NCBI RefSeq assembly: GCF_001971725.1
Contig: NZ_CP019388.1
Coordinates: forward strand, 372,001-436,000
Reading direction: 5' to 3'
Source of the DNA: Winogradskyella sp. J14-2
GTDB taxonomy: Bacteria > Bacteroidota > Bacteroidia > Flavobacteriales > Flavobacteriaceae
Length of the DNA stretch: 64,000 bases
The notes below the pieces were generated by a model, which ran no database searches, was not told the origin of the DNA, and saw nothing but the letters and a program-made list of their open reading frames with translations. The position numbers and the translations under genes are program-made. Positions 54,077 through 63,257 of the stretch are shown here, one piece after another (the stretch's first letter is position 1; each line of letters opens with the position of its first letter).

Positions 54077-55965
54077 AAAAGTTTTTAAATAAAATTTCTA
54101 AACGATACGCCTCTAAATGGCTTGTACTACTATTTGATACAATGGTAGTAGCTGCAACTTTTTTTCTGGCTTATTTAATTAGGTACAATTTTACGTTAGA
54201 CTTCGATTTTCATACACTTATAAAACAGGTACCGTACGTTATGATTGTAGCGGCAATAAGTTTAATTGCTGTAGGATCATATAAAGGGGTCGTAAGATTT
54301 ACTGGTTTTAAAGATATTATTAACGTAATTATTGGCGCCAATATCTTAGCCACAATACTTATTTGTTGTACATTTTTGAGCAGAAAACTATTAAATGACA
54401 ATAGCGTTTTCAATATTTCAGGGTCAATTATTTACATTCATTTACTGCTTAATATACTCTTCTTAATTGGTGCAAAATTATTCATCAAATCTCTTTATAA
54501 CCAAATTACTCAAGATGTACATAAAACTGCTAACGTTCTTATTTTTGGCGCAGGTAATTCTGGAATGTTAACCTATGATGCTATTCAAAACGATACCAAA
54601 AATGGATTTGAAGTTGTTGGCTTTATAGATGATGATGAAAGAAAAATAGGTAAAAAAATAAACTTAGTTACAGTTTACGGTATTGCGGATATTGATGAAG
54701 ACTTTATTAAAAAGAATAACGTTGAAGATGTTATTATATCTATTCAAAATATAGATCCATCAAGACTACTTCAAATAACAGGTAGTTTATTTAATCTAGG
54801 CTTAAAAGTTAAAATTGTACCACCTGTTCAAAGCTGGATTGACGGTGACTTAAGTGTAGGGCAAATCAAAGAGGTTAAAATTGAAGATTTACTAGGAAGA
54901 GAGCCTATACACATCAAAAATCCAGACTTAATTGATCAGTACGACAATAAGGTTATACTTATCACAGGCGCTGCTGGGTCTATTGGCAGTGAAATATCAA
55001 GAAAAGTTAGTCTTTATAACTACAAAAAACTAATTCTTGTTGATAATGCAGAGTCCGCACTATACGATATACAACAAGAGTTTAAACAGCAAGGCCTAGA
55101 AAACATAGATGCTATTGTTGCAGATGTTAGAAATAAAACAAGAATAGATCAGATTTTCAATCTTTATAAACCAAAGATTGTTTTTCATGCTGCGGCCTAC
55201 AAACATGTTCCATTAATGGAGAATAATCCCTTTGAAGCCGTTAGTGTAAATATTGGTGGGACAAAAAACGTAGTTGATATAGCTGTTAAACATAGCATCG
55301 ATAAATTTGTATTAATCTCTACAGATAAAGCCGTAAACCCAACTAATGTAATGGGTGCAACAAAGCGTATAGCTGAGTTGTACGTATCTTGTTTAAAAGG
55401 TAAAGGGCATACAAAATTTATAACCACACGTTTTGGAAATGTATTAGGTTCTAACGGCTCTGTTATACCATTATTTAAGAGACAAATAGAAAAAGGCGGT
55501 CCTTTAACTGTTACCCACAAGGATATAACACGCTATTTTATGACCATTCCAGAAGCTTGCCAGTTAGTGCTAGAAGCTGCTGCTATGGGTAATGGTGGAG
55601 AGATTTTTGTGTTTGATATGGGTGAACCTATAAAGATTTTTAATCTTGCCAAAAACATGATTATCCTTTCTGGTCTAAGATATCCAGAAGACATAGACAT
55701 AAAAATTACTGGATTAAGACCAGGAGAAAAAATCTATGAAGAACTGTTAGCAGATGGCGAAAACACCAAAAAAACCTATCATGAGAAAATAATGATAGCA
55801 AAATCTAGACATGTAGATATTGAGACTGTTGCAAGTCAAATTAACAAATTAACAAGTATCAATTCTTTAACACAACCATTAGAAATAGTATCATACATTA
55901 AAGCCTTAATCCCAGAGTATATATCTAACAACTCCACTTACGAAGTTTTAGATTCAAAAAAATAA
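54070..55965 (+). CDS. UDP-GlcNAc 4,6-dehydratase-like membrane protein (PglF/WbpM/CapD family)
   Basis: A 631-residue protein. Four transmembrane helices lie at about 16-38, 54-70, 87-104 and 117-140. A first Rossmann domain (ANVLIFGAGNSGMLTYDAI, about 154) and a second (VILITGAAGSIGSEISR, about 295) follow. The catalytic region has LISTDKAVNPTNVMGATKR: Met428 replaces the usual Tyr while Lys432 is kept, as in the large FlaA1/PglF-type dehydratases. It makes UDP-2-acetamido-4-keto-6-deoxyhexose for the aminotransferase just upstream. Confidence 0.93.
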   Translation: MLEKFLNKISKRYASKWLVLLFDTMVVAATFFLAYLIRYNFTLDFDFHTLIKQVPYVMIVAAISLIAVGSYKGVVRFTGFKDIINVIIGANILATILICCTFLSRKLLNDNSVFNISGSIIYIHLLLNILFLIGAKLFIKSLYNQITQDVHKTANVLIFGAGNSGMLTYDAIQNDTKNGFEVVGFIDDDERKIGKKINLVTVYGIADIDEDFIKKNNVEDVIISIQNIDPSRLLQITGSLFNLGLKVKIVPPVQSWIDGDLSVGQIKEVKIEDLLGREPIHIKNPDLIDQYDNKVILITGAAGSIGSEISRKVSLYNYKKLILVDNAESALYDIQQEFKQQGLENIDAIVADVRNKTRIDQIFNLYKPKIVFHAAAYKHVPLMENNPFEAVSVNIGGTKNVVDIAVKHSIDKFVLISTDKAVNPTNVMGATKRIAELYVSCLKGKGHTKFITTRFGNVLGSNGSVIPLFKRQIEKGGPLTVTHKDITRYFMTIPEACQLVLEAAAMGNGGEIFVFDMGEPIKIFNLAKNMIILSGLRYPEDIDIKITGLRPGEKIYEELLADGENTKKTYHEKIMIAKSRHVDIETVASQINKLTSINSLTQPLEIVSYIKALIPEYISNNSTYEVLDSKK

Positions 55966-55983
55966 ACTTACAACATCAACAAC

Positions 55984-56763
55984 ATGAAAACACGTAACCT
56001 TGTAATTCAATTAATAGCTATATTAGTTTTAACTTCTTGTGGATCTCGCAAAAACATTGTTTACTTTCAAGATGAACCCATAGAAGATGGTGTTTTAGTT
56101 TCAGAACCAAAACCTATTATATATAAGCCTGATGATATTTTAACAATTAATGTATCTGCTTTAGATCCAGATACTGTGAAACCATTCAATCTTATGGTAG
56201 TTTCTAATAACGATTCAAATCTATTAAACGCAGGTGGCCAACAACAATTTCAATCTTATTTAATAGATTACGATGGTAATATAGATTTTCCGGTACTGGG
56301 CAAATTAAAAGTTGCTGGTCTAAACCGTACTCAACTAACATCAATGCTAGTTGAAAAAATAAGTGAATATGCTAATAACCCAATTGTTAATGTAAGATTA
56401 TCTAACTTTACAATTACTATTTTAGGTGAGGTAAGAAATCCAGGAACATTTACCATACAAGACGAACGAATCACCGTTTTAGAAGCATTAGGACTTGCCG
56501 ATGATCTTACTATATTTGGTAAACGTAAAAATGTTTTACTTATAAGAGAGGTAGATGGCAAAAAGAAATTTGCTAAAATAGATTTAACTTCTGTAAATGC
56601 TGTTAATTCTCCTGTGTATTATCTCCAACAAAACGATGTTATTTACGTAGAGCCAAATAATGCCAGAATTAGATCATCTAGTTACAATCAAAATAATAGT
56701 GTATTAATCTCTGCTATAGGAACACTGACAACTATCATTGCTGTATTCTTAGTAAGAAATTAA
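55984..56763 (+). CDS. Polysaccharide export lipoprotein (Wza family)
   Basis: A 259-residue lipoprotein: the signal peptide ends in VLTSCGSRK with Cys19 as the lipid-attached residue. The polysaccharide export domain starts at YKPDDILTINVSA (about 45) and contains IDFPVLGKLKVAGLNRTQL; an SLBB domain follows (ITILGEVRNPGTFTIQDERITVLEALGLA). A hydrophobic C-terminal segment (about 237-256) could be the membrane-crossing helix of Wza. It forms the outer-membrane export channel and works with the tyrosine kinase encoded 17 bases downstream. Confidence 0.94.
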   Translation: MKTRNLVIQLIAILVLTSCGSRKNIVYFQDEPIEDGVLVSEPKPIIYKPDDILTINVSALDPDTVKPFNLMVVSNNDSNLLNAGGQQQFQSYLIDYDGNIDFPVLGKLKVAGLNRTQLTSMLVEKISEYANNPIVNVRLSNFTITILGEVRNPGTFTIQDERITVLEALGLADDLTIFGKRKNVLLIREVDGKKKFAKIDLTSVNAVNSPVYYLQQNDVIYVEPNNARIRSSSYNQNNSVLISAIGTLTTIIAVFLVRN

Positions 56764-56780
56764 GAAGGTAATTACAATTT

Positions 56781-59141
56781 ATGAAATCCAAAACAAACAC
56801 TGTAGACTTAAAACAAACGTTAGAACTATTTCTCTCGTATTGGAAATGGATTCTTCTCTGCGTAATCATTGCTGTAATGCTAGGTTTTACACACCTTCGC
56901 TACGCTGATTACGAATACAAAGCTAATGCTACTATAAAAATTAGAGACGAAGAACAATCTCAAAAATTACCAAGCTTAGACGATGTAAAGGCCAATGGTT
57001 TATTTTCTGGTGGTGCTGATAAAATTAAAGATGAAATTAGAGTAATACGATCTCGAGAAATTGCCGAAAACATAATTAAAAAGTTAGATCTTAATATTAG
57101 ATATTATGCTGACGGTAAAATAAAGGAAAAAGAATACTATAAAGATGCTCCTGTTAAAATAAATTTTTATGGTAGCGATTCTTTAATAGACAGAATAGGC
57201 CGTTCTTTATTCATTAAAATAAAGTCGCCTACGCAATACCTCCTTTTCGATGAGAAAGAACAATCGCTCTTTGACGACCGAGAAGATACAGAAGGAAAAT
57301 TGTATGATTTTGGTGAAAAAGTTGACACTCCTTACGGTGGTTTTTACATAGTACCAAACGATGGTAAATATGCACCTAAAGTTGGAACCAATATAAAAAT
57401 TGCCATAATACCAGTAAGAAAATTAATTAACCAATACTCCAAAAATGTAACCATTTCTACAGAAAAAGGATCTAGCGTTGTAGGATTAGAACTTAAGGAA
57501 ACTGTAGCAAAAAGAGCAGTAGATTATTTAGACCAGCTCATTAAAGAATACAATAATGACGTTCTAAAGGACAAAGAAGAAGTTGTTAAAGTCACCTCAG
57601 ATTTTATAACAAACAGACTACAAAAAGTTTCTAAAGAACTAGAAGAAGTAGATTACACAGCCGAAGAACTTCAAAAAAGAAACAATCTTACTGCCTTAGG
57701 TGCTCAGGCAGACCTCAACCTGCAAGCAAATAAGCAATTAGAACAGCAGATAGCCAGTACTGCTACTAATATTCAATTAATTTCATATTTGCAAGAAGAA
57801 ATTCAAACAGAAAACAGAAGCAGTGATATGCTACCGGCAGATGTAGGCATTGGAGATGCATCAACCGCACAAATGATAGCAAGCCATAACGAACTTGTAG
57901 CAGAACGAGACAGAATATTAAAAAATTCTACACCAAAAAATCCTGTTGTAGTCAACCTAAACGATCAAATTAATGCACTTAAGTCTAATTTAGAACGCTC
58001 TCTAAGCAACATGAAACAAACGTCAGAATTGACCTTAAATAACCTTAATAAGGAAAATTCTAGAATTCGTGGTCAGCTTTACGCGGCTCCTACAAAAGCA
58101 AGACAATTTAGAGACATTAAAAGGCAACAAGACATTAAAGAGTCTTTGTACCTGTATCTTTTAGAGAAGCGTGAAGAATCTGCGATTAGACTTGGTATGT
58201 ACACACCAAATGCTAAAATTATTGAGAATGCTTATTCTTCTTACATGCCAATTGCACCTAAACCCGCAATTATATATATAGCGTCTGTTATTTTAGGGCT
58301 TATGATACCTATTGGTATTATTTACTTAATTAATCTTTTAGATTCTAAAGTTTACAATAAAAATGATTTAGTCAATATATTAGATGTGCCTTATCTAGGC
58401 GATATACCTAAAACATCTAAGAAGCAAAAACTAATAAAACGTGTTGATTATTCACCTAAAGCGGAAGCCTTCAGAATTGTAAGATCTAATATAGATTTTA
58501 TTCTAAGAGACCTAAACAATCAACAAAAAAGGTTGTTTATAACATCTACCAAGGCTCAAGAAGGAAAATCGCACACAAGCACCAATCTTGCGAGTTCAAT
58601 ATCATTTTCAGAAAAATCGGTTCTGCTCATTGAAATGGACATACGTGTACCTAAAATTTTAGATTACCTAGGAATAAAAGAAAAACCTAAAAGAGGGCTA
58701 TCCGATTATTTAGCAGACAGTTCGGTAAAACCTCAAGAAATCGTTGTAAAACATCCTGAAAACAAATTTTTAGACATAATACCGTCGGGCACAATTCCGC
58801 CAAATCCTTCCGAATTACTTATGAGTCCGAGGGTTGCAGAACTTTTTAAATATTTTGAAAAGAAATACGATTATATTGTTGCCGATACTTCGGCGGTTGG
58901 TCTAGTAAGTGATACGCTACTAATATCTGAACTAGCAGATCTATTTGTGTATGTTGTAAGTGCAGATAATGTAGATAAAAGAAGGCTCGTTAGTGTAGCA
59001 CAACCACTATACGAAGACAAACGACTACCAAACATGACCATGCTTTTAAATGGTGTTAAACCAGGTAAAAAAGGGTATGGGTATGGTTACGGTTATGGCA
59101 ACAACCCTAATAAAAAGAAGAAATGGTTTAGCTTTTCTTAA
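56781..59141 (+). CDS. Polysaccharide copolymerase / tyrosine autokinase (Wzc family)
   Basis: A 786-residue protein: TM1 at 21-39, a periplasmic Wzz domain, a long coiled coil (about 275-445), TM2 at 497-520, and a cytoplasmic BY-kinase (about 555-760). Kinase motifs: Walker A with Lys596 in STKAQEGKSHTS, Walker A' with Asp620 in LLIEMDIR, Walker B with Asp702 in YIVADTS. The tail holds four Tyr in a GYGYGYGYG run (766-772), the likely autophosphorylation cluster. It regulates chain length and export with Wza. Kinase cycles of phosphorylation control assembly. Glu replaces the usual Asp in the LIDAD-type A' motif. Confidence 0.94.
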   Translation: MKSKTNTVDLKQTLELFLSYWKWILLCVIIAVMLGFTHLRYADYEYKANATIKIRDEEQSQKLPSLDDVKANGLFSGGADKIKDEIRVIRSREIAENIIKKLDLNIRYYADGKIKEKEYYKDAPVKINFYGSDSLIDRIGRSLFIKIKSPTQYLLFDEKEQSLFDDREDTEGKLYDFGEKVDTPYGGFYIVPNDGKYAPKVGTNIKIAIIPVRKLINQYSKNVTISTEKGSSVVGLELKETVAKRAVDYLDQLIKEYNNDVLKDKEEVVKVTSDFITNRLQKVSKELEEVDYTAEELQKRNNLTALGAQADLNLQANKQLEQQIASTATNIQLISYLQEEIQTENRSSDMLPADVGIGDASTAQMIASHNELVAERDRILKNSTPKNPVVVNLNDQINALKSNLERSLSNMKQTSELTLNNLNKENSRIRGQLYAAPTKARQFRDIKRQQDIKESLYLYLLEKREESAIRLGMYTPNAKIIENAYSSYMPIAPKPAIIYIASVILGLMIPIGIIYLINLLDSKVYNKNDLVNILDVPYLGDIPKTSKKQKLIKRVDYSPKAEAFRIVRSNIDFILRDLNNQQKRLFITSTKAQEGKSHTSTNLASSISFSEKSVLLIEMDIRVPKILDYLGIKEKPKRGLSDYLADSSVKPQEIVVKHPENKFLDIIPSGTIPPNPSELLMSPRVAELFKYFEKKYDYIVADTSAVGLVSDTLLISELADLFVYVVSADNVDKRRLVSVAQPLYEDKRLPNMTMLLNGVKPGKKGYGYGYGYGNNPNKKKKWFSFS

Positions 59142-59173
59142 GAAAATAGATTTCAAAAAATAATTTAACATTT

Positions 59174-60301
59174 ATGAAAACCTTAATGCTTCACAGTGTT
59201 GGTTGTGAAAAAGAAAATTGGTACAGAAAATGGCTTTCTATCTCTATAGAACATTTTGAGAATTTTTGCCAATACCTAGTAAAAAACAATTTTGAAACTA
59301 TTTTTCTAGACTCTTGGGTAGAAAATCCAAATGCAGATAATAAGATTGTACTTACTTTTGATGATGGGTACTTAGATAACTGGGTGTATGCTTACCCGAT
59401 ATTAAAAAAATATGGTCTTAAAGGAACAATATTTATAAATCCAGAATTCATTCAGAATGAGACGGATATTAGATATAACCTAGAGGATGTTTGGAATAAA
59501 AAAATTGATCAGTCGCACTTAACAAAGCTTGGTTTTTTAAACTGGTCAGAACTTAAGGCAATGCAAGATTCTGGTGTTATTGATATTCAATCACATAGTA
59601 TGAGTCATAACTTTTATTTTTATTCTAATAAAATAATTGACATTTATACAGGTCAACCTAAGCACAATTGGTTACCATGGTTATCAAAACCAAAAAGAAA
59701 ACCTTATTATATTAACGAAGACCAATCAAAATTTATTGACAATGGTTTTCCAATTTTTGAATATGATAGAGCGCTTAGAGTTCGTAGATATATCCCAGAT
59801 GAAAAATTTATTCAATATTCTGTTGACGCATACTCAAAATTGGGTGAAGCTATAGATAAGACCGAATTTATTAAAAATTTAAACGACAAGCTTAATGAAT
59901 TTCCTGGCTGTTTTGAGTCTGATGCAGATATGCATAACCGCTATACCTACGAGTTAGCGGAAAGTAAGAGAATTATAGAAGAAAAATTGAGCAAACCTGT
60001 TGATTTTATTTGTTGGCCTGGTGGCGGTTTTAACCAATCTAGTATAGATGTAGCTAAAGAGGTAAATTACAAGGCCATGACAGCATCAGACAAAAAAATT
60101 AAATCTCTTAATACAGAAGGAATACTTAACATAAGTAGAAATGCCATGACGTCGTTTATACAAACCCCTAAGCGTGACCATTACATAAAAAATCCTCAAT
60201 TCTTAGTCACTCTTTTTAAGTATCATAACGGGAGTGTATTGAGCAAATATAAATACCGTTTACGAAAATTAAGCCTGATTGTTTTTGACAAACTATTTTA
60301 A
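59174..60301 (+). CDS. Polysaccharide deacetylase family protein (NodB-like)
   Basis: A 375-residue protein with no signal peptide, so probably cytoplasmic. The NodB motif 1 is VLTFDDGYLDN (Asp63, Asp64), motif 2 is IDIQSHSMSHN with two metal-binding His, and FICWPGGGFNQSS is a later catalytic block. It may remove N-acetyl groups from a sugar of the surface polymer. It lies 33 bases after the Wzc gene and ends the exopolysaccharide locus. The convergent proline dehydrogenase gene ends only seven bases beyond it, with no visible terminator between. Confidence 0.88.
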   Translation: MKTLMLHSVGCEKENWYRKWLSISIEHFENFCQYLVKNNFETIFLDSWVENPNADNKIVLTFDDGYLDNWVYAYPILKKYGLKGTIFINPEFIQNETDIRYNLEDVWNKKIDQSHLTKLGFLNWSELKAMQDSGVIDIQSHSMSHNFYFYSNKIIDIYTGQPKHNWLPWLSKPKRKPYYINEDQSKFIDNGFPIFEYDRALRVRRYIPDEKFIQYSVDAYSKLGEAIDKTEFIKNLNDKLNEFPGCFESDADMHNRYTYELAESKRIIEEKLSKPVDFICWPGGGFNQSSIDVAKEVNYKAMTASDKKIKSLNTEGILNISRNAMTSFIQTPKRDHYIKNPQFLVTLFKYHNGSVLSKYKYRLRKLSLIVFDKLF

Positions 60302-60308
60302 TAAAACC

Positions 60309-61481
60309 TTATACTTTTCGTCTTTTTCTTTCAGTTTTTAAAAGTGTTAATTCTCTATTTGTTTGGCCTGCAACAGAGGTGTTCTCCTCTGCTCTTCTTA
60401 TAAGATAGGGCATAACATCTTTAACTGGTCCAAAAGGAATATATTTAGCCACATTGTAACCTTCTGCTGCCAAATTATAACTAATATGATCGCTCATACC
60501 ATACAACTGACCAAACCAAACATTATTATCGTCTTTGCTGATACCGTATGTTGCCATTAATTCCATCGCTAAATAACAACTCTCTTCATTATGGGTGCCT
60601 ATAAAAACCGAAATATCTTTTGAGTTTTCTAAACTATACGATAGTGTTTTATTAAAAGTATCGTCTGTTGCTTTTTTATTTTCACAAATTGGTGACTCAT
60701 ATCCATTTTCTTCGGCCCTATTGCGCTCTTTTTCCATGTAAGCACCTCTAACTATTTTTAAACCAATGCTAAAGCCCTCATCCTTTGCCTGTTTATGCAA
60801 TTTTTTAACATATTCAAATCTATCCCATCGATAACACTGAATAGTATTATAAACAATCGTTTTACCGTTGTTGTATTTACGCATCATATCTACAACCAAA
60901 TCATCTGCTGCATCTTGCATCCAACTCTCTTCGGCATCAATTAATACTTCAACATCTTTTTCCTTTGCTAGTTTACAAACAGCATCAAAACGCTTAACGA
61001 TTCTATACCACTCCTCTTTTTCAGAAGCGGTTAGCGCTTTGCCCTCTGTTTTCTTTTGGTATAATGAAAACCGTCCAAAACCCGTTGGTTTAAATACAAC
61101 TATTGGCATAGCCTCTCTCTCATCGCAGAAGTGGATAATCTTTAAGATTTTTTCTAGCGCACTGTCAAACTCCTCTTCTACTTCTTTGCCTTCAACAGAA
61201 TAGTCTAAAACCGAACTTACTCCTTTTGTATATAATTTATCAATTACAGACAAACAATCCTCTTCATTAACGCCTCCACAAAAATGATCAAAAACGGTAG
61301 AACGTATTAAGCCTTCAACTGGTAAATTTGCTTTAAGAGCAAAATTTGTCGCTGCTGTACCAATACGAACAAGAGGTTGAGAAGAAATCATTTTAAATAA
61401 AAAATAAGCACGCTCTAATTCAGAATCAGATTTCAGCGCAAAAGCAGTAGCAGTGTTTTCGAAGAGAGAACGGTTTATCAT
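60309..61481 (-). CDS. Proline dehydrogenase
   Basis: A 390-residue FAD-dependent proline dehydrogenase (PRODH, the single-domain form). The barrel blocks are VVFKPTGFGRFSLY, VLIDAEESWMQDA, IVYNTIQCYRWDRF, GLKIVRGAYMEKERNRAEENG (flavin/substrate site) and FIGTHNEESC. The C-terminal YIPFGPVKDVMPYLIRRAEEN holds the Arg pair that binds the proline carboxylate. It oxidises proline to pyrroline-5-carboxylate and feeds electrons to quinone. It is monocistronic, with a promoter box upstream. Commonly labelled putA in other organisms, but here lacks the dehydrogenase half. Confidence 0.94.
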   Translation of the reverse strand: MINRSLFENTATAFALKSDSELERAYFLFKMISSQPLVRIGTAATNFALKANLPVEGLIRSTVFDHFCGGVNEEDCLSVIDKLYTKGVSSVLDYSVEGKEVEEEFDSALEKILKIIHFCDEREAMPIVVFKPTGFGRFSLYQKKTEGKALTASEKEEWYRIVKRFDAVCKLAKEKDVEVLIDAEESWMQDAADDLVVDMMRKYNNGKTIVYNTIQCYRWDRFEYVKKLHKQAKDEGFSIGLKIVRGAYMEKERNRAEENGYESPICENKKATDDTFNKTLSYSLENSKDISVFIGTHNEESCYLAMELMATYGISKDDNNVWFGQLYGMSDHISYNLAAEGYNVAKYIPFGPVKDVMPYLIRRAEENTSVAGQTNRELTLLKTERKRRKV

Positions 61482-61502
61482 AGATTTTTAGAATAAGTAT
61501 TG

Positions 61503-61510
61503 CAAATATA
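61503..61510 (-). promoter_or_regulatory. Candidate -7 promoter box (TATATTTG) for proline dehydrogenase
   Basis: An exact TAnnTTTG on the minus strand, 22 bases upstream of the start codon at 61481, in the 100-base divergent region with aroB. Confidence 0.55.
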
Positions 61511-61581
61511 TTTAATCCTTTGCTTATTTTTTTCTAAAAAAAGGGAGTATTTTCACAGCATTAACTGAGGATATAATAAAG

Positions 61582-62652
61582 ATGAAATCTATAAATACTA
61601 AAAGTGCCATTGTTCACTTTAATGAAAATATATACACAGAGCTTAATAATTACATAAAATCTACAAAGCCTTCAAAAATATTTATACTCGTAGATACAAA
61701 TACCCATGATGCCTGCCTTGCTAAGTTTTTGGCTCGTGTAGAAACTGGAGATATTGTTGTTGAAGTTATGGAAATGCCAGAGGGTGAAGATCATAAAACG
61801 ATAGATATTTGCACTGGTGTTTGGGAAGCCTTATCAGAGTATTATGCTGACCGAAAAAGTCTATTGATTAACTTGGGAGGTGGAGTTGTTACCGATCTTG
61901 GTGGTTTTGTTGCCAGCACTTACATGAGAGGTATAGACTACATTAATGTACCAACATCTTTATTGGCAATGGTAGATGCCTCTGTTGGTGGTAAAACAGG
62001 TGTTGATCTTGGGAATTTAAAAAATCAAATAGGCGTTATTAGCGAAGGGAGCATGGTACTAATCGACACCTCTTTTTTAGAAACATTACCCAAAAACCAT
62101 ATGGTTTCTGGGTATGCAGAAATGTTAAAACATGGATTGGTTTATGATAAATCTTATTGGCACACTCTTTTAAATTTTGAGAATTTAGATGTCCTAGCAT
62201 TAGATAAGATGATTTATGATTCTGTTGTTATTAAGAATAAAATAGTTTCTAAAGACCCTACGGAACAAGGCTTAAGGAAGGTTTTAAACTTTGGGCATAC
62301 GCTTGGCCATGCTATAGAAAGTTACTTTTTGGGCAACGCTGACAAAGTTCCGCTGCTGCATGGTGAAGCCATAGCAATAGGTATGTTACTAGAAGCCTAT
62401 ATCTCTACAAAAACTGTTGGATTATTAGACCAAGAGTTTAAAGACATTGAAGAAGGAATATTAAGAACATTCTCTAAAGTTGAAATCAGTGAAAATGATC
62501 AAAAAGCGATAATCAACCTTTTAAAGTACGATAAAAAGAATAGTCACGGAAAAGTAAAATTTGTGCTGCTTGAAACAATTGGAAAACCAAAAATTAATTG
62601 CGAGGTCGAAAATGGTATATTACTCGAAGCCTTTAAATACTTCAATTCTTAA
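61582..62652 (+). CDS. aroB: 3-dehydroquinate synthase
   Basis: A 356-residue protein of standard length. NAD-binding block NLGGGVVTDLGGFVASTYMRG, PTSLLAMVDASVGGKTGVD, and the zinc ligands in GYAEMLKHGLV (Glu), NFGHTLGHAIE (His) and LLHGEAIAIGM (His) are all present. It cyclises DAHP to 3-dehydroquinate, step 2 of the shikimate pathway. It stands alone, divergent from proline dehydrogenase and convergent with an Lrp-family gene; a bidirectional terminator follows. Confidence 0.97.
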   Translation: MKSINTKSAIVHFNENIYTELNNYIKSTKPSKIFILVDTNTHDACLAKFLARVETGDIVVEVMEMPEGEDHKTIDICTGVWEALSEYYADRKSLLINLGGGVVTDLGGFVASTYMRGIDYINVPTSLLAMVDASVGGKTGVDLGNLKNQIGVISEGSMVLIDTSFLETLPKNHMVSGYAEMLKHGLVYDKSYWHTLLNFENLDVLALDKMIYDSVVIKNKIVSKDPTEQGLRKVLNFGHTLGHAIESYFLGNADKVPLLHGEAIAIGMLLEAYISTKTVGLLDQEFKDIEEGILRTFSKVEISENDQKAIINLLKYDKKNSHGKVKFVLLETIGKPKINCEVENGILLEAFKYFNS

Positions 62653-62657
62653 TAAAA

Positions 62658-62683
62658 AAACCCTTAGTAAAGACTAAGGGTTT
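62658..62683. terminator. Bidirectional terminator between aroB and the Lrp-family gene
   Basis: AAACCCTTAGT pairs perfectly with ACTAAGGGTTT around AAAG. The longer T run (seven) is on the minus strand, so it serves best for the Lrp-family gene. Confidence 0.85.
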
Positions 62684-62703
62684 CAACTATTTTATGCAAT
62701 TAA

Positions 62704-63183
62704 TTACAGCTCGTTAAAAATGGTATGCATTAAACGCTTCTTGTCATTTATACTTTCTTCTAGAGATATCATAGTTTCTGTTCTATAAACGCCTTCAATA
62801 TCATCTATTGTAAAAATTATATCCTTTGCATGCATCGTATTTTTTGCTCTTATCTTACAGAAAATATTAAACTTTCCGGTAGTTATATGAGCCACGGTAA
62901 CGTAAGGTATACTTTCAATGCGTTCTAACACAAACTTAGTTTGAGAGGTATTCTGAAGAAAAATACCTACATAGGCAATAAACGAATATCCCAATTTTTT
63001 ATAATCTAAAGTTAGTGAAGACCCTTTAATGATTCCGGCCTCCTCCATTTTTTTTACACGTACGTGAACTGTTCCTGCAGAGATCAATAATTTTTTTGCA
63101 ATATCTGTAAAAGGAATACGCGTATTATCTATGAGCATATCCAATATTTGGTGATCAACTTCGTCTAATTTAAACTTTGGCAT
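62704..63183 (-). CDS. Lrp/AsnC family transcriptional regulator
   Basis: About 159 residues. The N-terminal winged helix-turn-helix (LDEVDHQILDMLIDNTRIPF, then AKKLLISAGTVHVRVKKMEE) is followed by the ligand-binding RAM domain (YSFIAYVGIFLQNTSQTKFV to the C-terminus). Lrp-type proteins sense amino acids and regulate their metabolism. The ATG at 63183 is preferred to one 17 codons upstream because the protein then begins MPKFKLDEVDHQIL, as usual. An exact promoter box lies 26 bases upstream. Target genes cannot be named, though a proline-catabolic gene lies close by. Confidence 0.93.
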   Translation of the reverse strand: MPKFKLDEVDHQILDMLIDNTRIPFTDIAKKLLISAGTVHVRVKKMEEAGIIKGSSLTLDYKKLGYSFIAYVGIFLQNTSQTKFVLERIESIPYVTVAHITTGKFNIFCKIRAKNTMHAKDIIFTIDDIEGVYRTETMISLEESINDKKRLMHTIFNEL

Positions 63184-63208
63184 AATTGTATAATCTTTAA
63201 ACTTTATG

Positions 63209-63216
63209 CAAAAATA
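63209..63216 (-). promoter_or_regulatory. Candidate -7 promoter box (TATTTTTG) for the Lrp-family gene
   Basis: An exact TAnnTTTG on the minus strand, 26 bases before the ATG at 63183. It supports that start over the longer one, which would lie downstream of, or within, the transcript start. Confidence 0.5.
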
Positions 63217-63257
63217 GAGCTTTTTCGTTATCAATTACGCACCAAAAGCAAGTTTTT

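Noticed and set aside
60302-60308. Search for a terminator between the deacetylase and proline dehydrogenase genes
   Set aside because: The convergent genes are only seven bases apart and no hairpin with a T run is visible there.
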